Part shown: piece by piece, positions 27,549 through 36,987 of the stretch
Layout: each line of letters starts with the position of its first letter
Numbering within the stretch: position 1 is the stretch's first letter
Source: G963676095 sp963676095
GTDB taxonomy: Bacteria > Bacteroidota > Bacteroidia > Bacteroidales > Prolixibacteraceae
DNA: 64,000 nucleotides
Direction: 5' to 3'
Assembly (NCBI GenBank): GCA_963676095.1
Contig: OY781040.1
Location: 1,116,001 to 1,180,000 of the forward strand
Position numbers and translations under genes: made by a program
Notes under the pieces: model-generated
What the model was told of the DNA's origin: nothing
Seen by the model: only the letters and a program-made list of their open reading frames with translations
The model's database searches: none

Positions 27549-28017
27549 CAGGACCAGAAAACAGAAATTTGACTGCGAACAAAGATTTATGGCTACTATT
27601 GCTTAAAAAAAATGATAATTTCTTAACAAAGAAGACGTCCTTTTTCTAAAATAGAATCTTTCTTTGCAAAAGTTTATCAAGAAAAGAGGATCTTTAGTTG
27701 TGTTACTTTATTGAACATTACAATAATAAAAATGCGTGCAAGACAGACATCTAAAACACCCGGAAGTTGCGGTATCCGGTTTTTATTGGGGAAAGTGCAG
27801 AAAAAAGCTTTAGCAGTTCTATCATGGCATGAGTTTTGAAAATATATTTTTGGTAAACAGTTCTTTATCAATCCAATTAAAAAAAGAGGCAAAAAAAAGT
27901 AAGAAAAGATATTTCATTGTAATATTCAAAATAAATTTATATTTGGGACATTATAGTGCGACAAAAAGCAATAGCTCTTAATCTAATAAAAAAATGTAAT
28001 TAATAATATTTTTCCAA
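27549..28017. other. Intergenic region upstream of the TPR-protein operon
   Basis: Nothing gene-like is visible in the first 350 bp; a 35-codon frame at 27732 has no family resemblance. The promoter of the downstream operon lies at 27918-27946. Confidence 0.5.
27918..27946 (+). promoter_or_regulatory. Promoter of the TPR-lptC-corC-like operon
   Basis: TTG (27918-27920), 18 bp, TATATTTG (27939-27946) match the consensus except for spacing one base short. The ATG is 71 bp further on. Confidence 0.5.
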
Positions 28018-29658
28018 ATGATGAAATCTTTGCAATCCAAAATTAAATTACTGACGTTAGTGTTGGCTGTTTTCGCAAGTGTTTCAGCCTATGCACAGCG
28101 GGTAATTACCGGTACAGTTTACCGTGACGGGAAACCTGCAGCGGGTGTAACAGTCGAAGCCCACAGATCTTCAGAAGTATTTATGACCAGCTTTGACGGT
28201 AAATACAAAATTACAGTAGACAGTAAATGTAAATACTTGAAATTTACATTTATTGACGATAGCAGGAAGCTTGATATTGAAGACAATAGCAGCAATGTAA
28301 TTAACTTCAGTTTTGATGGGGAAATTCCGGCAGCAGGACAGGAAGAAGTAGCAGAAGGAGGCGTTGATACAAGGACCAGCCAGGAGCTTGTAACTGCAAA
28401 AGTTACTGATTTTATGAGTAATTATACCCTGGAAGACCAGTTTTACAAACAAAATGATTACAAATCGGCTTTAGCCCCATGGAGAATACTTTTTAACAAA
28501 TATCCAAAATCAACGATCAATATTTATATCCATGGGTCCAACATGTACGAATCACTCATTGAATCAGCCAAAGATTCCGTCAAAAGAAGTGCTTATATCG
28601 ATACGCTAATGATGGTCTACGACCGTCGGATTAAATACTTTGATCAGAAAGGTTTTGTTCTGGGCCGCAAAGCGACCGATTATCTAAAATATAAACTGGA
28701 CAACCAGGAGCTTTCTGACGACCAGTTACAGGCAATCCTGAAAGTAGGATATGCTGATTTAAAGGGATCGATCGACCTTGAAAAAAATGAATCAGAAATA
28801 GCTGTACTGGTCGTTTACATGCAGGTTACTAAGCGTCTGTTCATCATGGGGCAACTATCGAAAGAAGACGTTGCCAACAATTACCAGATTACGTCGTCCA
28901 TTATCGATAAAGACCTGGTAAAAGACGCCACAAGCGAGAAATACAAAACAGCGAAGTCAATGGTCGACCAGTTATTCCAGACTAGTGGAGCAGCCGACTG
29001 TGAAGCACTGATCGCATTATACGAGCCACAATTTGAAACGATATCAAAAGATGTAGATGCCCTGAAAAAGATGCTCCGCGTGCTCGACAAACAGGATTGT
29101 ACCGACAGCGAGTTATTCGCCAAAGCCTCGGAAAAACTTTACGAACTGGAACCATCTGCGGAAGCAGCATTTAACATGGCCCGCCTGTTCGTTAAACGCG
29201 ACGATTTTGCAAAAGCAAAAGAATATTACCAAAATGCAATCTCCTCTGAAACCGATAAGGAACTTCTTTCAAAATATTACTACGAGCTGGGTATGTTTAC
29301 CCTTGTAAAAGAAAGCAACTTTCAACAGTCACGTAATTATGCCCGTAAATCAATCGACAACAACCCGAACTTCGGACCTGCATATATGTTGATGGGAGAT
29401 ATTTATGCCCAATATGCTAAACATTATGGAGAAAACGATTTCGAACATCAGACAATGTATTGGCTTGCTGTCGACTATTATGAAAAAGCAAAGAAGGTTG
29501 ACCCGGATGTATTTGCTAACGCAAACTCTAAAATCAATATTTACAAACAATACTTCCCTGACAAGGAGAATATGTTCTTCCAGGGATATCAGGAAGGCCA
29601 GACTTATACCTTCGGAAGTTGGATCAATGAATCAACCAAAGCACGTGCAAAAAAATAA
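28018..29658 (+). CDS. Secreted TPR protein with carboxypeptidase-regulatory-like domain
   Basis: The 546-residue product has a signal peptide ending ASVSAYAQ, an N-terminal CarboxypepD_reg-like domain (RVITGTVYRDGKPAAGVTVE, about 28-100), a helical middle and TPR-like repeats around 370-500 (AEAAFNMARLFVKRDDFAKA, ELGMFTLVKESNFQQSRNYA). It probably acts as a periplasmic or outer-membrane-associated scaffold. The first two codons are both ATG. It overlaps lptC by 32 bp, which ties it to envelope biogenesis. The precise function is unknown. Confidence 0.82.
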   Translation: MMKSLQSKIKLLTLVLAVFASVSAYAQRVITGTVYRDGKPAAGVTVEAHRSSEVFMTSFDGKYKITVDSKCKYLKFTFIDDSRKLDIEDNSSNVINFSFDGEIPAAGQEEVAEGGVDTRTSQELVTAKVTDFMSNYTLEDQFYKQNDYKSALAPWRILFNKYPKSTINIYIHGSNMYESLIESAKDSVKRSAYIDTLMMVYDRRIKYFDQKGFVLGRKATDYLKYKLDNQELSDDQLQAILKVGYADLKGSIDLEKNESEIAVLVVYMQVTKRLFIMGQLSKEDVANNYQITSSIIDKDLVKDATSEKYKTAKSMVDQLFQTSGAADCEALIALYEPQFETISKDVDALKKMLRVLDKQDCTDSELFAKASEKLYELEPSAEAAFNMARLFVKRDDFAKAKEYYQNAISSETDKELLSKYYYELGMFTLVKESNFQQSRNYARKSIDNNPNFGPAYMLMGDIYAQYAKHYGENDFEHQTMYWLAVDYYEKAKKVDPDVFANANSKINIYKQYFPDKENMFFQGYQEGQTYTFGSWINESTKARAKK

Positions 29659-30235
29659 GAAATATTCATACAGAAGATATTCAAAATCAAGCATTGCAAT
29701 TCTCTTGGCGGGAATTGCAATGCTTTTCTTTTCATGTGAGAATAACAAAATTGAAAAGATCAAAGAATTATCCTCCAGCGATAAGATGCCGGAAATGATC
29801 GCAGATAGTTTTACCATGGTCTACTCTGATTCCAGCGTGATACGTTTTAAAATGATTACACCAAAAATGATCCGCTACGGACAAGAGGAGGAAGAACCGT
29901 TTACGGAATTCCCCGAAGGGGTCGAAATTGAAAAGTTCGACGCCAACATGAAAATCGTTTCCAGGATTACCTCGAACTATGCACAATATTTTGAGAAAAA
30001 AAAGAAGTGGATTGCAAAAAACAATGTCATTGCTGTTAACCTGCAAGGTGATTCTTTAAAAACAGAAGAACTTACCTGGGAGCAGGATAAAGAAAAAATA
30101 TATTCTGATCAGTTTGTTACAGTTATCCGTCAAAATCAAATCATTAACGGGATCGGATTCGAGTCAAACCAAAACCTGTCTGACTGGGAAATCAAGGAAG
30201 TTACAGGAACATTGTACATGGACGTAGGAGAATAA
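29627..30235 (+). CDS. lptC: LPS export periplasmic protein LptC, lipoprotein form
   Basis: LptC links the LptB2FG transporter to the LptA bridge in moving lipopolysaccharide to the outer membrane. I choose ATG 29627 (202 residues); the open frame runs further upstream but inside the TPR gene. The product has a basic N-terminus, a hydrophobic stretch with lipobox LFFSC, and a beta-jellyroll-like body (FTMVYSDSSVIRFKMITPKM, NNVIAVNLQGDSLKTEEL, ENSDQFVT-like repeats). Bacteroidota LptC proteins are commonly lipoproteins rather than anchored by a helix. Six bp separate it from the CorC-like gene. Confidence 0.85.
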   Translation: MNQPKHVQKNKKYSYRRYSKSSIAILLAGIAMLFFSCENNKIEKIKELSSSDKMPEMIADSFTMVYSDSSVIRFKMITPKMIRYGQEEEEPFTEFPEGVEIEKFDANMKIVSRITSNYAQYFEKKKKWIAKNNVIAVNLQGDSLKTEELTWEQDKEKIYSDQFVTVIRQNQIINGIGFESNQNLSDWEIKEVTGTLYMDVGE

Positions 30236-30241
30236 TGAGTC

Positions 30242-31507
30242 ATGGAAATAAACATCATCACAATTCTTGTTACCATCCTGTTTTCCGCCTTTTTTTCCGG
30301 AATGGAAATTGCTTTTATCTCGGCAAACAAGTTACGTCTCGAGCTCGACAAGCAACAGAATTCATTTAATTCAAAAATATTAAGGGTATTTACCCGGAAT
30401 CCGGGGCAATATATCGCCACCATGCTGGTCGGAAATAATGTTGCCCTGGTTATTTACGGTGTTGCTTTTGCCAAACTGCTTGAACCCCTCTTCTTTCATC
30501 TGCTTAAGTCTGACGGGGCCGTTTTATTTCTGCAAACAGTCACGTCAACGCTGATCATACTTTTTACAGGAGAATTTTTTCCAAAGGCCTTGTTTCGGAT
30601 CAACCCAAACATGGTCTTGCGTTTTTTTGCTGTTCCCCTGGTCTTCTTTTATTATCTGTTTTATCCGGTAGCAAAGCTGACCATGGTTATTTCAAGGCTA
30701 CTGCTTAATAGCTTTCTGCGTGCCTCGATTAATAAAGAGGAAGAGAAAATTGTTTTTAGCAGGGTCGACCTTGACCACTTTGTAAACGACCAGGATAATA
30801 ACCAGGAACAGACGGAAAAAGAAATTGAGAACGAGGTTAAATTATTCAGAAATGCACTGGACTTCTCTAAAGTCAAACTAAGGGAAATCATGATTCCCCG
30901 GCCTGAGATGGTAGCGCTGGATATTAGCTCAGGCATAGAGGACCTCAGACAAAAATTTATTGAAACCGGTTATTCGAGAATCCTGTTTTACCAGGAAAAT
31001 ATAGATAATATAATCGGATATGTTCATCATTCGGCAATATTTACAAACCCGGAAGCCATACGTCCAAACCTAAAAAAAGTGCTCATTGTACCCGAAACAA
31101 TGCCGGCTAGCAAGCTTCTCAAAAAATTTATACAACAGCACCGGAGTATTGCCATTGTAGTCGACGAATTTGGTGGAACTTCCGGTTTGGTAACCAGCGA
31201 AGATATTCTGGAAGAAATATTTGGTGAGATTGAAGACGAGCATGATACCGTCGACCTCGTGGACAGAAAAATAAACGATAATGAATTCATTTTTTCTGCC
31301 AGGATTGAACTGGACACCCTGAACGAAAAATACAATCTTGGGTTCCCTGTAAATGAAAACTATGAAACACTGGCAGGGTACATCCTCTTCTATCACGAAA
31401 GTATTCCCAAAATCAATACCATAATAAAGATAGATAAGTTCAGGTTTAAAATACTTAAGGCCTCCAATACCCGTATTGAATTAGTCAACCTGATGATCGA
31501 ACAATAA
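30242..31507 (+). CDS. CorC/HlyC-type membrane protein (DUF21, two CBS, transporter-associated domain)
   Basis: The 421-residue product has a DUF21/CNNM membrane domain (residues 1-150, with FFSGMEIAFISANKLRLE and TGEFFPKALFR), a CBS pair (about 205-330, with REIMIPRPEMVALD and VVDEFGGTSGLVTSEDILEE), and a C-terminal CorC_HlyC domain (about 345-420). Such proteins take part in Mg2+ or other ion transport or resistance; the old name haemolysin is misleading. Order lptC - this gene - PpiD-like gene recurs in Bacteroidota. GldE of gliding bacteria is a relative, but no gliding genes are nearby. Confidence 0.88.
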   Translation: MEINIITILVTILFSAFFSGMEIAFISANKLRLELDKQQNSFNSKILRVFTRNPGQYIATMLVGNNVALVIYGVAFAKLLEPLFFHLLKSDGAVLFLQTVTSTLIILFTGEFFPKALFRINPNMVLRFFAVPLVFFYYLFYPVAKLTMVISRLLLNSFLRASINKEEEKIVFSRVDLDHFVNDQDNNQEQTEKEIENEVKLFRNALDFSKVKLREIMIPRPEMVALDISSGIEDLRQKFIETGYSRILFYQENIDNIIGYVHHSAIFTNPEAIRPNLKKVLIVPETMPASKLLKKFIQQHRSIAIVVDEFGGTSGLVTSEDILEEIFGEIEDEHDTVDLVDRKINDNEFIFSARIELDTLNEKYNLGFPVNENYETLAGYILFYHESIPKINTIIKIDKFRFKILKASNTRIELVNLMIEQ

Positions 31508-31734
31508 GAACTGATAAACAAATACTTAAAAAAATTCCGTTTTCGGTTAAGCTTCCTCGTCTGAAAGAAATTATAGCACATGATACCCCCGGAAACCCGC
31601 ATAAACTGTATCGGAGAGAGGTTGTTGTACAGCAATGCAAAAAAAAAATGAATATTAAAGATTAAACTCTAAAATTGTTATCTTCGTAGCGCGAAAAATA
31701 TAAGTAAAAATATAATTCAATTAACTATTAGTAA

Positions 31735-33849
31735 ATGGCTACCCTACAAAACATACGAAACCGTGCTGGTTTATTAGTAGCAATTATTATTGGTCTGGCA
31801 TTAGTTGCTTTTATCTTGGGTGATATGTTACGTGCAGGAAATTCGTTGATGAAACCTTCACAAATGGAAGTTGCGGACATTAACGGGACTTCTGTACAAT
31901 ATCAGGATTTCCAGAAAAAAATCGAGCAAACTGCTGAAATTTATAAAATGAACAGCGGACGTACCCAGCTCGACGACAATATGTGGGCGCAGATCCGTGA
32001 ACAGGTCTGGCAAGACGTAGTACGGGAAGCAGTGATGGGTGATGTTTATGAGAAATTGGGACTGACAGTAAGTTCTGACGAATTATTTGACATGGTACAA
32101 GGCTCAAATATACATCCGATAATCCGCCAGTTATTCACCAATCCTAAAACAGGACAATTTGATAAATCTGCAGTACTTCAATTTCTGAAATCATTGGAGA
32201 CCAATGCTACTGACCAACAAAAAGCATATTGGTTATATATCGAAGATCAGATCAAAAAGGAAAGAATGATAACCAAATATAATGATCTGATCAGACAGGG
32301 GCTTTATGTTACCAAGGCTGAAGCCGGGGAAAGTGTAAAAGCAAAAAGCAGGACTGTCGATATCCAGTATATACAGCTATCTTACATTTCGGTACCCGAC
32401 AGTAGCGTGAAAGTTACAGATAAGGAAATGAAAACCTACTACGAGGAACATAAAGACAATTATAAGCAGGATGCCTCAAGAACGATCGAATATGTTACTT
32501 TCCCTGTGAAAGCTTCAGAGGAAGATGACAATAACGCAAAAAAATGGATCGAAAACATTAAAAGCGATTTTGCAACGGCACAGGATAACGAGCAATTTGT
32601 GAATGTTAATTCAGATGTAAGGTTTGAAGATGTTTACCAGAAAAAGGAAGACCTTTCACCCGAACTTGCGAGTTTTGCGTTTAATGGTGCTAAAGGAGAC
32701 ATTTATGGTCCGGTTAAGGAACAGAATTCCTATAAACTTATAAAAATTGACGATATCAAAGATCTTCCTGACTCGGTTGAAGCCCGGCATATACTAATCA
32801 GACCGGAAACAGCAGGAAGCAATGACAAGGCACTTGCCTTGGCCGACAGTCTTAAAAATCTGATAGAGAAAGGGGCCAACTTTGCAGACCTTGCAAAAAA
32901 ATATTCGGAAGATACAGGATCTGCCGCACGTGGAGGTGACCTTGGCTGGTTCCGCCGTAATCAAATGGTCAAACCATTTGCGGACGCTTGTTTTAACGGA
33001 GAAGTTAATAAAGTTTACACGGTGACCTCTCAGTTCGGTGTCCACGTAATACAACCGACCAAAAAAGAAAAAGAAGTTAAGCAAGTCCGCTTAGCTATAT
33101 TGATCCGGAATATAGAACCCAGCACGCAAACCTATCAAAACGTTTATGCACAGGCCAGTAAGTTTGCCAGTGAAAGCCAGTCAGGAGATGCGTTCAGGGA
33201 AACAGTAAAAAAAGAAAATCTCTCCAAAAAAATCGCCAGAGTCGGAGAAAACGATGAAGAAATAACCGGGCTGGAACAGTCCCGTTCATTGATCCGTGCA
33301 ACATACTCAGCAGATCTGAACAGTGTCCTCCAGAACAATGAGGGATCGACCATCTTCGAATTTGGGGATAATTTTGTCGTAGCCGTTCTTTCTGAAATAC
33401 ATGAAGCAGGCATTGCCTCATTCGGGGAGGTAAGGCCCCGGATCGAACTGGAAGTAAAAAAAGAAAACAAAGCAAAGATGCTTGTTGCAAAAATGCAGGA
33501 AGCCGCAACCGGAAATGACCTGAATGCTATTGCCACAAAGCTGGACGCTTCAGTAAAGGATGCCAATGGCATTAATTTCGGTATGTACACGGTTCCTGGC
33601 ATAGGTGTTGAACCCGCTTTGGTCGGAACTGTTTCCTGTATTGAAAAGGATAAGGTTTCCTCTCCTATAAAAGGAAACAACGGGGTATACCTGGTTAAAG
33701 TAGTCTCAGAAACAGAAACGGCAGACAACAATGCCGCAGAGGAACAAAAAAGACTTGAACAGTCATTAAGCTATCGCGCAAACTACCAGGCCTATGAAGC
33801 CCAGAAAAAAGCAGCCGACATTACAGACAAAAGATCTAAATTTTATTAA
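31735..33849 (+). CDS. PpiD/SurA-like peptidylprolyl isomerase, membrane anchored
   Basis: The 704-residue product has one N-terminal membrane segment (about 12-32, LLVAIIIGLALVAFILGDML), a SurA_N-type chaperone region (40-230), and a parvulin rotamase domain at about 349-445 (EARHILIRP, FADLAKKYSEDTGSAARGGD, GWFRRNQMV, FGVHVIQP). A further degenerate helical/parvulin-like part follows. It is a periplasmic folding helper for outer-membrane proteins. TATCTTCG at 31679-31686 may be its own -7 element. A strong terminator follows. Confidence 0.9.
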   Translation: MATLQNIRNRAGLLVAIIIGLALVAFILGDMLRAGNSLMKPSQMEVADINGTSVQYQDFQKKIEQTAEIYKMNSGRTQLDDNMWAQIREQVWQDVVREAVMGDVYEKLGLTVSSDELFDMVQGSNIHPIIRQLFTNPKTGQFDKSAVLQFLKSLETNATDQQKAYWLYIEDQIKKERMITKYNDLIRQGLYVTKAEAGESVKAKSRTVDIQYIQLSYISVPDSSVKVTDKEMKTYYEEHKDNYKQDASRTIEYVTFPVKASEEDDNNAKKWIENIKSDFATAQDNEQFVNVNSDVRFEDVYQKKEDLSPELASFAFNGAKGDIYGPVKEQNSYKLIKIDDIKDLPDSVEARHILIRPETAGSNDKALALADSLKNLIEKGANFADLAKKYSEDTGSAARGGDLGWFRRNQMVKPFADACFNGEVNKVYTVTSQFGVHVIQPTKKEKEVKQVRLAILIRNIEPSTQTYQNVYAQASKFASESQSGDAFRETVKKENLSKKIARVGENDEEITGLEQSRSLIRATYSADLNSVLQNNEGSTIFEFGDNFVVAVLSEIHEAGIASFGEVRPRIELEVKKENKAKMLVAKMQEAATGNDLNAIATKLDASVKDANGINFGMYTVPGIGVEPALVGTVSCIEKDKVSSPIKGNNGVYLVKVVSETETADNNAAEEQKRLEQSLSYRANYQAYEAQKKAADITDKRSKFY

Positions 33850-33866
33850 TAGAATACAAATGAAGA

Positions 33867-33896
33867 AAAGCAGGTTTAATGACCTGCTTTTTTTTT
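33867..33896 (+). terminator. Terminator after the PpiD-like gene
   Basis: AAAGCAGGT, 6-nt loop, ACCTGCTTT followed by a T run; 18 bp past the stop codon. Confidence 0.88.
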
Positions 33897-33969
33897 GATT
33901 ATTTTTGAGGTAAGCGTTTTTTACTCCTTTCATCTTAAAGACAACGGACCATTAATTAAAAATCAGAAT

Positions 33970-34914
33970 ATGAAACGATTACTACTGCCACTACTACTGC
34001 TCTTTCTTTTTTCAGGATTTACACCGTCGAAAAAACAGGTTTACCTTTTCTCCTATTTTAAAGATAACGGGCAGGATGGGCTTCACCTCGCCTATAGCCT
34101 GGATGGGTACCGCTGGAAAGCGCTCAAAAACGACCGGCCATTTTTAACCCCGGAGGTTGCCAAGGATAAACTGATGAGAGATCCGTGTATCATTCTGGGA
34201 CCGGACAAAAAATTTCATATGGTATGGACCGTCAGCTGGAATGACAGGGGAATCGGTTATGCTTCGTCGGATGATCTGATTCACTGGTCAAAACAAGAAT
34301 TTATCCCGGTCATGAAGGATGAACCTACGGCCTTAAACTGCTGGGCACCGGAGATTTTTTATGATAAAGGACAAAAGCTATACATGATATACTGGGCAAC
34401 AACTATCCCGGGACGATTCAAGGAAGGCGACACACAGGGTGATGCGAAATATAATCATCGTTTTTATTGTACAACGACCAGAGATTTTAAGACTTTCTCC
34501 AAAACCAGGTTGTTATATGATGAAGGGTTCAACGTGATCGATGCCACAATTCAAAAGATCAATGGGAAATATACGATGTTTCTGAAAGACGAAACCAAAA
34601 CCCCTGCAAAAAAATATATCCTTATAGCTGAAAGTGATTCCCTGACAAACGGGTACCACCTTATAAGCCCCCCTATTACGCCGGATTGGGTAGAAGGTCC
34701 CACTGCTACAAATGTTGATGGATATTGGGTCGTCTACTATGACGAATACACGAGACACCACATGGGAGCGGTAAGATCAAAAGACCTCAAAAACTGGGAA
34801 ATAATCACAGACTCAATCTCGTTCCCTGAAGGCACACGACATGGATCTGTCTTCAAAGTAAAAGAGAAAGTCCTCAAAAATTTATTAATAGAAGGACAAA
34901 AAAACGACAGATAA
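33970..34914 (+). CDS. Secreted GH43-like five-bladed propeller glycosidase
   Basis: I choose ATG 33970 because it begins a proper signal peptide (MKRLLLPLLLLFLFSGFTPS); a frame from 33895 reads through the terminator region. The mature part has GH43/GH117-like propeller motifs: SYFKDNGQDGLHLAYSLDGY, MRDPCIILGPDKKFHMVWTV, WAPEIFYDKGQKLYMIYWA and VEGPTATNVDGYWVVYYDEY. Asp of RDP, the intermediate Asp and Glu of VEGP would be the catalytic residues. The 314-residue length fits a single-domain arabinosidase/xylosidase-like enzyme; substrate not predictable. TATTTTTG (33900-33907) may be the -7 box. Confidence 0.83.
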   Translation: MKRLLLPLLLLFLFSGFTPSKKQVYLFSYFKDNGQDGLHLAYSLDGYRWKALKNDRPFLTPEVAKDKLMRDPCIILGPDKKFHMVWTVSWNDRGIGYASSDDLIHWSKQEFIPVMKDEPTALNCWAPEIFYDKGQKLYMIYWATTIPGRFKEGDTQGDAKYNHRFYCTTTRDFKTFSKTRLLYDEGFNVIDATIQKINGKYTMFLKDETKTPAKKYILIAESDSLTNGYHLISPPITPDWVEGPTATNVDGYWVVYYDEYTRHHMGAVRSKDLKNWEIITDSISFPEGTRHGSVFKVKEKVLKNLLIEGQKNDR

Positions 34915-34917
34915 AAA

Positions 34918-36246
34918 TCAACGACGGCCTTTCCCTTTTCGAAAGGCCTTATTTTTTGTTGTACGGTGTTCTGCTTTTGTTTTAGCCTGTAATTTTCCGT
35001 AATCGGGACGCTTCTTCTCATGAAAAGCCCCCTTGTAGTCCGGGTCTTCGAGTTTCCGCTGACGATCAATTTCCCTTAGTTGTTCTTGTCTTTCCTGTTT
35101 GGATGTTGGCGCGACCACAACTCTTTCCGGGATCGGTTTTTCCTCTATCTTCATCCGGATCAGGCTTTCAATCTGTTGTAAATGATATTCCTCCGATGGA
35201 TCAATAAGGGTAATTGCTTCGCCCTTGTTATTGGCACGGGCTGTCCGGCCAATCCTGTGCACATAATCCTCATAACGTTGAGGTAAATCAAAATTAATCA
35301 CATGTGAAACCAGTGAAACATCCAGTCCTCTGGCTGAAACATCGGTCGATATCAGTATCCTGACTTCGCCTTCTTTAAAAGCCTTTATTGCATTAATCCG
35401 GGTATTCTGACCTTTATTGGAATGGAGTATCCGCTTCTCGCCCTCGGTCTTGCGTCTGATAACCTTAAAAACCTGCTCTGCATGCTCCTTGGTCCTGACG
35501 AACAGGATTACCCGGTTAAAAACAGTTTCATCTTCAAGCAGATACCTGACCAGATTCAATTTTGTAATATAATTCGGCACCTTGTAATAGGACTGATGTA
35601 CCTGCTGGGCGGGAGTGGCTGAAAGTGTCACCTCTATCCGTTCCGGCAAATCCAGAAACTCGTTGCTCATTTCTTCTACCTTGGTACCAAAAGTAGCCGA
35701 GAACAAAAGATTTTGACGTTTAGAAGGAATAACCTCCAACAACCGCCTGATTTGTGGCATAAATCCCATGTCGAGCATACGATCCGCCTCATCGATAACC
35801 AGCGTTTTTATTTTTTTCAGGGAAACAGCTCCCGCACGGTAAAGATCCCAAAGCCTGCCAGGAGTAGCAACCAGGATATCAATACCCGGACTGATCAGTT
35901 CGGCATGTTTTGTCCAGCCAATGCCCCCAAAAACGGAGGCATGACGAATATTACTATAAGTTGTAAGCTCTTCGATATCTTCTCCTACCTGGATGGACAG
36001 CTCCCGGGTTGGCACCAGAATCAGGGCACGCGGGTCATCTCCCTCGGCCTTGACCAATTTCATGAACAAAGGTAACAGGTAAGCTGCTGTTTTTCCGGTT
36101 CCGGTCTGAGCAATACCAACAACGTCGGCACCTGAACGGATCACCGGGATTGCCTTTTCCTGAATCGGCGTAGGAACATCAAATCCAATTTCCTTTAACA
36201 CCTTTAATATCGACTTATTTACCTTTAATTCTTCAAATGTTGCCAT
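34918..36246 (-). CDS. rhlE: DEAD-box ATP-dependent RNA helicase, RhlE type
   Basis: The 442-residue product carries the DEAD-box set: Q motif FDVPTPIQEKAIP, Walker A AQTGTGKT, PTRELSIQ, TPGRL, DEAD, SAT, STDVSARGLD and HRIGRTAR. A basic tail of about 70 residues (KKRPDYGKLQAKTKAEHRTT, then a FRKGKGRR end) would bind RNA. These helicases remodel structured RNA, often in ribosome assembly and cold adaptation. The last codons contain a hairpin that appears to terminate the convergent GH43-like gene. Confidence 0.93.
   Translation of the reverse strand: MATFEELKVNKSILKVLKEIGFDVPTPIQEKAIPVIRSGADVVGIAQTGTGKTAAYLLPLFMKLVKAEGDDPRALILVPTRELSIQVGEDIEELTTYSNIRHASVFGGIGWTKHAELISPGIDILVATPGRLWDLYRAGAVSLKKIKTLVIDEADRMLDMGFMPQIRRLLEVIPSKRQNLLFSATFGTKVEEMSNEFLDLPERIEVTLSATPAQQVHQSYYKVPNYITKLNLVRYLLEDETVFNRVILFVRTKEHAEQVFKVIRRKTEGEKRILHSNKGQNTRINAIKAFKEGEVRILISTDVSARGLDVSLVSHVINFDLPQRYEDYVHRIGRTARANNKGEAITLIDPSEEYHLQQIESLIRMKIEEKPIPERVVVAPTSKQERQEQLREIDRQRKLEDPDYKGAFHEKKRPDYGKLQAKTKAEHRTTKNKAFRKGKGRR
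34926..34958 (+). terminator. Terminator for the GH43-like gene, embedded in the rhlE coding end
   Basis: GGCCTTTC, 7-nt loop, GAAAGGCC, then TTATTTTTTG. On the plus strand this is a complete intrinsic terminator 12 bp past the GH43-like stop; on the other strand the same bases encode the basic C-terminus of the helicase. Confidence 0.75.
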
Positions 36247-36987
36247 GCCACAAAGATAATCTAAAATCCGGGATTAACCGGTGTCCCGGAAGGCACTGCC
36301 GGATCTGCATAATGAAGGAAGCAATATCTGTAAATTTAATGTTATCCATAAAAATGTATTTCTTAAACATGCCCTTCCCTTTTTCAATTAAAGTATCAAA
36401 ATCATCCAATCGGACTTACTAGATTGACATACAAATATTTTTGAGCCTCAAAAAGGAACAGTTCCGGGAGTTGATTTAAAAGATAAATTAAAAGTTCCGC
36501 AATTACATGTTTCATTTTTTTTTAAGAACCGGTTTTATCGACAAAATTTATATATTTTTGATACTAAAATACTAAAATAGTCGAACAGGACGGAAACGGA
36601 AATAAGTATAATAAAGAGAATAAGAGAAAACTTTCGACCAGATTTTTTGACGGGGAGGTTTCCCTCTGTGAAAAATAAAACACATCAATAAAACAGGACA
36701 AAAAGCGAAGAACAATCTTTTTTGCTCCTTGTGGGTTTTTATTTGTTATTTGTCTTAAAATTTAAGGCTATTTCAAAACGTCTTACTAACTGGGGAAAGT
36801 AGCAAAGCATGGAAACCTCCGGTAACGTTGACATTTGATGCCATTACGTTAGGATCGACTATTAAACCAATATGGTTTTATGATATAAAACCATATTTTG
36901 CAATGTGCTGAAAAATTAAAAGAATGATTATATATATTTAATAACAGGAAACAAAAAGCAAGTAGTTCAAAGCAGAAAACAAAAAAT
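36247..36987. other. 741-bp intergenic region upstream of the lipid-type cluster
   Basis: No credible gene is present; a 36-codon frame near 36312 looks random. TATTTTTG (36553-36560) is a possible -7 element, followed by a short direct repeat ATACTAAA-ATACTAAA. A perfect 13-bp inverted repeat lies at 36869-36897. The long non-coding stretch and the truncated gene that follows suggest past deletion. Confidence 0.5.
36869..36897. promoter_or_regulatory. Perfect 13-bp inverted repeat, operator candidate
   Basis: AATATGGTTTTAT, loop GAT, ATAAAACCATATT. It is 91 bp upstream of the first frame of the cluster, has low GC and no T run beyond it, so it fits a dimeric repressor site better than a terminator (inference). 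Confidence 0.55.

Noticed and set aside
29405..29626. Longer lptC frame starting inside the TPR gene
   Set aside because: The added 74 residues are an out-of-frame translation of the TPR gene and would bury the lipoprotein signal.
30242..31507. Calling the CorC-like gene gldE
   Set aside because: GldE is a relative but no gliding or type IX genes lie nearby; the general CorC/HlyC description is safer.
33895..33969. Longer start for the GH43-like gene
   Set aside because: The extension reads through the T run of a terminator and precedes a clean signal peptide at 33970.
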